A DNA stretch of 21,805 nucleotides, from assembly GCA_902495025.1 (NCBI GenBank), contig CABUWB010000006.1, positions 1 to 21,805 on the forward strand, in the 5' to 3' direction. The notes under the pieces were generated by a model. That model saw only the letters and a program-made list of their open reading frames with translations. It had not been told where the DNA came from and searched no databases. This DNA is from an uncultured Eubacteriales bacterium (lineage in GTDB: Bacteria > Bacillota > Clostridia > Lachnospirales > CAG-274). A program made the position numbers and the translations under genes. Shown piece after piece: positions 21,203 to 21,805 of the stretch; positions within the stretch are counted from its first letter, which is position 1, and the number at the start of each line of letters is the position of its first letter.

Positions 21203-21805
21203 ATGAGATATGTTGAAATTGGAGAGATGAAAGAGGGGCTTAGACGTGTTGCGGAATTTTTAATTCCCGATGGCAGGCTTGCTTATCATTGGGATTATAG
21301 TGATAAGGCAGGCTTGTGGGGGTATCTTAATAGCTGCGGTGAGCTGATTGTGCCGCCGCAGTATATCTATGCAGGAGATATGTACTGTGGTATGGCGTTT
21401 GTTTGCAGGGGTGAGTGGACTATTGATAAAAAGTGGGATAACGGTGTACATATAGGTGATTATTGGTCGGACGTTATGCTTTGGGGTGCTGTTGATGAAA
21501 ACGGCAGGGAGATTATACCCTGTAAGTTTGATGAACTGCTTGATTTGGATAATGACAGGGAGTTTATCGGTGCTCATTACGGCGGCTGGGAAAACGGTGC
21601 GTGGGGTATTATTGACCGTAAGGGCAACTGGCTTGTTGAGCCTGTTTTTGAGGATTTGGGCTATGATTCTATGGGCAGTCTGATTATTTTTTATGACAAG
21701 GATAAATGGGATGATGGTCTTATGGGCGTTTATGATATTAAAAAACAAAAGGTTGTATTTGAACCGATATATGATACAATTTACTTTGATACATATACAA
21801 AAACA
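21203..21805 (+). CDS. WG/KWG-repeat protein, C-terminus outside the window
   Basis: 201 codons are visible with no stop. The frame starts MRYVEIGEMKEGLRRVAEFL after a GGGAGG ribosome binding site. Repeats of the WG type are clear: AGLWGYLNSCGELIVPPQY, VMLWGAVDENGREIIPCKF, GAWGIIDRKGNWLVEPVFE and LMGVYDIKKQKVVFEPIYD, each with W/M-G, a turn and an [IV]-x-P end. Such repeats form beta-propeller-like or extended modules of unknown role in many Clostridia. No signal peptide is visible, so the protein is probably cytoplasmic. A weak promoter (TTGTAC, 19 bp, TATAAA at 21177-21182) may serve it. Confidence 0.75.
   Translation, partial: MRYVEIGEMKEGLRRVAEFLIPDGRLAYHWDYSDKAGLWGYLNSCGELIVPPQYIYAGDMYCGMAFVCRGEWTIDKKWDNGVHIGDYWSDVMLWGAVDENGREIIPCKFDELLDLDNDREFIGAHYGGWENGAWGIIDRKGNWLVEPVFEDLGYDSMGSLIIFYDKDKWDDGLMGVYDIKKQKVVFEPIYDTIYFDTYTKT

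Overview
The window looks like a chromosomal segment of a low-GC, Gram-positive gut-type Clostridium relative (Oscillospiraceae/Ruminococcus-like). This is inferred from strong AAAGGAGG-type ribosome binding sites, near-perfect TTGACA-N17-TATAAT promoters, an archaeal-type short ProRS, RecD2, rubrerythrin and flavodiiron protein (anaerobe oxidative defence), a dockerin, a secreted pectinesterase, and palindromic repeats of a kind common in gut Firmicutes. No species call is made.

Layout. 1-2757 (minus strand): an MBOAT O-acyltransferase, its DHHW/AlgX-like partner and the start of a ThiF/MoeB-family gene form one operon behind a recognisable promoter. 2769-3389 (minus): an intact XRE antitoxin with a truncated and frameshifted HigB/Gp49-type toxin remnant. 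3472-5594 (plus): the most unusual region. Two matching recombinase-site-like dyads lie in inverted orientation around a segment with a near-symmetric palindromic promoter. They are followed at once by a minimal FimB-like tyrosine recombinase and then, 19 bp later, by a secreted BspA-type LRR protein whose C-terminal dockerin is split by a 5-bp tandem duplication. I read this as a candidate phase-variation cassette.

5607-7162: proS with its own promoter and terminator. 7163-7433: a gene-free stretch of small hairpin repeats. 7434-9671 (minus): recD2, divergent from rubrerythrin (9779-10381). 10403-14346: a pectinesterase unit. It has a perfect 16-bp palindrome matching, from memory, the Bacillus AraR operator, a perfect sigma-A promoter, a long structured leader, a 1127-aa secreted pectinesterase and a 46-aa downstream peptide. 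14350-19862: pth, mfd and an RluB-type pseudouridine synthase, with a DUF559 endonuclease-like gene plus a ~146-bp palindromic repeat sitting between pth and mfd. 19868-21153: a flavodiiron protein with a PerR-box-like core in its promoter. 21203-end: a WG/KWG-repeat protein cut by the window edge.

Themes: cell-surface variation (acyltransferase, LRR-dockerin, recombinase), pectin use with possible arabinose control, anaerobic oxidative-stress defence (rubrerythrin and flavodiiron protein, possibly co-regulated by PerR), and DNA repair (RecD2, Mfd). No rRNA, tRNA, CRISPR array or complete insertion sequence was seen.
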